Assembly (NCBI RefSeq): GCF_008831285.2
Contig: NC_045139.1
Span: 34,385,706 to 34,449,705, forward strand
Length of the DNA stretch: 64,000 bases
Origin: Nymphaea colorata
Taxonomy: Eukaryota; Streptophyta; Magnoliopsida; Nymphaeales; Nymphaeaceae
Direction: 5' to 3'
Program-made: the position numbers and the translations under genes
Notes under the pieces: generated by a model
Told to the model about the DNA's origin: nothing
The model's database searches: none
What the model saw: the letters and a program-made list of their open reading frames with translations, nothing else
Shown here: positions 61,040 through 64,000 of the stretch, piece after piece
How the letters are laid out: the number at the start of each line of letters is the position of its first letter
Position numbering within the stretch: the stretch's first letter is position 1

Positions 61040-64000
61040 TCATTTCTCTGAAAGGGACTGTGGCTTGTGGTCTTGCCAAATACTGAGACGATTCTGTGCT
61101 TTCTCGACCTAAAACAAGTGAATTCCCGGGAGAAAAAATGAAAAGAAAATGAGGAACGGAAAATAAATTTCCCTTCAATGTAATTCATGACAGGAGAAAC
61201 GAAGCATGCAATAATCCATAACATGCCCCATGTACATGTTTAACAAGCAAACAACATAAAATATAGCTTATGTTCAAAAGGATACTCACCACAAATCTAT
61301 ATTAAGTATTACAGATCACAAAGGAAAAAATTATCGTTTTATTAGATCTAGATCCGACACTAAATTAACGGATTTTTTAGAACTAAATCCATTGCTAGTT
61401 GGATCTTAATCTCGATCCATTATTAAAACAATATTTGGATGAGACATGTTCCCTAATTGATATGTCGGTTTGGGTTCCCGGATAAACAGATATGCATTGG
61501 CTAATTTTTAGAAGGAAGTGTACTAGAGTTTGAAGTGTACCTCTTTGTTCCAGTCTGTTCGATAAGTCACCAACATTAGAATGAGGGTCTGCATTATAGT
61601 GCCTCCCAACATACCAGACCATATTCCCTGCATCACATCCACACATGCCCTTGTCATAATTCACAGGCTAGTAAACCATCAATACGACTAGGGGTGGGCA
61701 TCAAGTCGGTACCCAACAGGCAGGGCCAAGCCTCGAGCTTGCATTGCAAGCAGTAGGCTGGGCGCAGGTAGCAGTCATGGTCTGCAGCCTGGCTCGAGCC
61801 TAACTTCTTATGGGGCTGGGCTGGGCTGGGCATCAGGTACGAAGGCCCTAGTATAAGTTGCTCCTACTTATTAACTTGCATCTGTAGTACCCATGAATTG
61901 AATATGTTTTTGGCTTAAAGCAAGCAAAGCAACAGGCAATATTGAACATGGAGAAGAAGCAAGAACGTGACAATGAACTTGAGAGAAACATCGAACATTC
62001 AACCACAAAAAGTTTAAGTAAAAGTGAGATCAGAATAATAGCTGGTGTCTGACTCCTCTCACCTTAGCGCCTAGATCGAATTTGAAGCCAAGCAATGCAC
62101 CCAATGGGATGCCCACGACATAGTAGCACCCAACGTTCACGTAAGCCACAAATGCTTGCCAACCACAGCCAACGGCAACCCCTATTATATACGCTCATGT
62201 TGACAATTAAGAACAAATGGAAGAAAGATATCCACGAAGAGTACTGGAAATAATGGAATCATTGAACAGCGTGAAGTTCTAAATATTAGTAACAAGCAAG
62301 TTTGTAAATGGTATTGAGTCTTAGAATTATTGCGTGAGTGGAAGGAGAGCCTCACCCTCAGCGAGATCCCCTTTGCAGAACAAAGGGATGGGGATGTACT
62401 GACTCGAACCAGCGACCGGTCACCTACCAACCGCTGATTTCATTGGTGCGCCAATACCCCGTGGGGTGAACTTGAACTACATAACTTTGCCAGAAAATCA
62501 CTATTTTGTCTAAGCATGCCAACCGTTTGAATTCATACTCAAATTTGGACCATCTTTTAGCAATGGATCCAGCTAACCGTACAAGAACCCACATCTTTAA
62601 TCATCCCCAAAGAATCTTTATACTGGTATTCCATTGTAGAGGTGGGGCTTTCAAGAACCCACATCAAATACAACAGTTTTGTTGAGGATTTTTTGGGTGG
62701 ATCTGAGCATTAAAGTTAGTTGGAACTTTAATGCCTGGGTCATCAAACATTATATGGTATATATAATGTGAAACTTTTGTTCCACGTGGAACCCAGTGTG
62801 CACAGAGACGTGTAATGACTGAAATACTCTTATTAAAGTGAAAAAGAATTTTTTTTAAAATGATCAAAAGAGAATTGTAGAAAAAAAAGCTAAAGCTCCA
62901 ATAAGTATACTTCATTATAAAAAATACCCTGACCCTTCTATATTTGTTGAGTGCACAGGATGTCAATCTCATAGTTAGTAGCATGTATTCAGTATAATAG
63001 TTAGTTTTGGAAGCTGCATTAAAGCAATATGAACATTTTAACATGCAATAAGAACATTTTAACATGTTAACGAAATCCAATTAAATGAATTTGAAATTTG
63101 ATTTATGCTTAGATATTATCATAATATCCATTTATCTCCCTAAATCCATTGGAAACATAGCCAAAGAAAGCGATCGATCGGAAGACAAACAAGGAGTTAA
63201 CATTGAAGTAGTTACCTGAGAGGACGGGTTGGATGCCGTTGAGAAAGAGGGTGAGGGCGAGCAATGGGCAAAGATCAGACACTGCTGCCGCCACCGTCTC
63301 TCCTTCTGTGAATGCATAACTGATGACATTGCGGAGGGCCAGGACGATGGCGGCGGAAATGGCGGAGACGACGAGGGAGACGAGCACTACTAGGACGACA
63401 GAGAACGATGCGGCCTTGGGGTGGCCGGCACCCAACTCGTTTCCCACTCTAACACTGATTACAGGCAACCAATTAGCCAAGAAAATTAAACAGCATCGAC
63501 ATTACAATCTTGTGGTTGTTTTGAATCTTATTTTCTTGCACTGATTTGATCTGGAAGTGAGTTCTAGCTGTTCAAAATCATCATGTTATTCATTGGTATT
63601 GCTGCTTTTTGTGAGAAGCTACCGGACAACCAATTAGCCAAGAAAATTAAACAGCATCGACATTACAATCTTGTGGTTGTTTTGAATCTTATTTTCTTGC
63701 ACTGATTTGATCTGGAAGTGAGTTCTAGCTGTTCAAAATCATCATGTTATTCATTGGTATTGCTGCTTTTTGTGAGAAGCTACCGGATTAATCAAGAAAC
63801 TTCTTTAGCTTGTTGGAGGAATGCTTCTGTTTTATCAGAACTGAAAAAGAAGATGGATAACGGAGAAATTGACAGACTGAAATGCGAATCGGCAAGAGAA
63901 TCAAAATTACCTTGCAGCAGCGTTGAACCCGACGGAGATCATGAAGACCCATCCAGATATCGTCATACTGCAGCCATTGGGACAGCCAAAATGAGAACCA
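61040..64000 (-). CDS. MATE3: MATE/DETOXIFICATION transporter, partial (exons 3 to 7; 5' part outside window)
   Basis: Exons: 63911-63967 (exon 3), 63216-63454 (exon 4), 62063-62181 (exon 5), 61541-61627 (exon 6), 61040-61108 (exon 7). The rest lies beyond 64000. All visible splice sites are GT..AG, frames are open, and lengths equal those of MATE1 and MATE2. It is more diverged than those two are from each other. Exon 4 has N to H after GAG, I to L in VVIVVLV, H to N in LRHVIS and L to F in LTLLLN. Exon 6 has V to I and W to L (MLVTYRTDW). Exon 7 has H to I and E to Q. The conserved VGNELGAG and [10 protein letters not shown] blocks are kept. Whether exons 1 and 2 are intact cannot be known from here. 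Confidence 0.9.
63466..63787. repeat. 161-bp tandem duplication in MATE3 intron 3
   Basis: 63466-63626 and 63627-63787 are identical by eye. The copy begins 11 bp from the exon 4 acceptor side (CAACCAATTAGCC) and ends ACCGGA. MATE1 and MATE2 have a single copy. The exon 4 acceptor itself is not duplicated. Confidence 0.95.

Larger units (their letters stand above)
60651..64000. repeat. Segmental duplication unit C, start only
   Basis: Homologous to the left parts of units A and B (3' flank and exons 7 to 3 of MATE). It continues past the right edge of the window. Confidence 0.85.

Overview
The window is plant nuclear DNA. It is AT-rich, full of microsatellites, MITEs and retrotransposon remnants, and carries intron-rich genes with GT..AG splice sites. 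The plant family cannot be told from the sequence; the gene content fits any angiosperm.

The only genes I can support with confidence are three tandem copies of one MATE (multidrug and toxic compound extrusion, DETOXIFICATION/DTX) transporter gene, all on the minus strand. MATE1 spans 16207-23471 and MATE2 spans 42109-50749. Both are complete: 7 exons, 1542 coding bases, 513 aa. MATE3 (61040 to beyond the right edge) shows exons 7 to 3 only. The protein looks most like the Arabidopsis DTX40 branch. All visible exons are open, all splice sites are canonical, and exon lengths and intron phases are the same in the three copies.

Layout. 1-15835 has no supportable gene. It holds several MITEs (one with a perfect 8-bp target duplication), TA and CA microsatellites, a 65-bp minisatellite and a broken Ty3/gypsy integrase tail. 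From 15836 to the end is a tandem segmental duplication: unit A (15836-about 41722), unit B (about 41723-60650) and the start of unit C. Each full unit is MATE gene, upstream flank, then a decayed Ty1/copia retrotransposon. Unit A also carries a 5.3-kb hAT DNA transposon (27559-32902) that is missing at the matching site in unit B. Its copia has a further insertion of about 2.9 kb. Unit B has a 372-bp hAT-type MITE in intron 4 of MATE2 that is absent from MATE1 and MATE3. MATE3 intron 3 has a fresh 161-bp tandem duplication.

The three paralogues act as built-in controls: comparing units shows which insertions came after duplication. MATE1 and MATE2 also show a mosaic of near-identical blocks, including a 697-bp stretch with no mismatch I could see, next to clearly diverged blocks. 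This suggests recent gene conversion. I found no tRNA, rRNA, CRISPR array or clearly new multi-gene system; the most interesting content is the evolution of this MATE cluster and its transposon layers.
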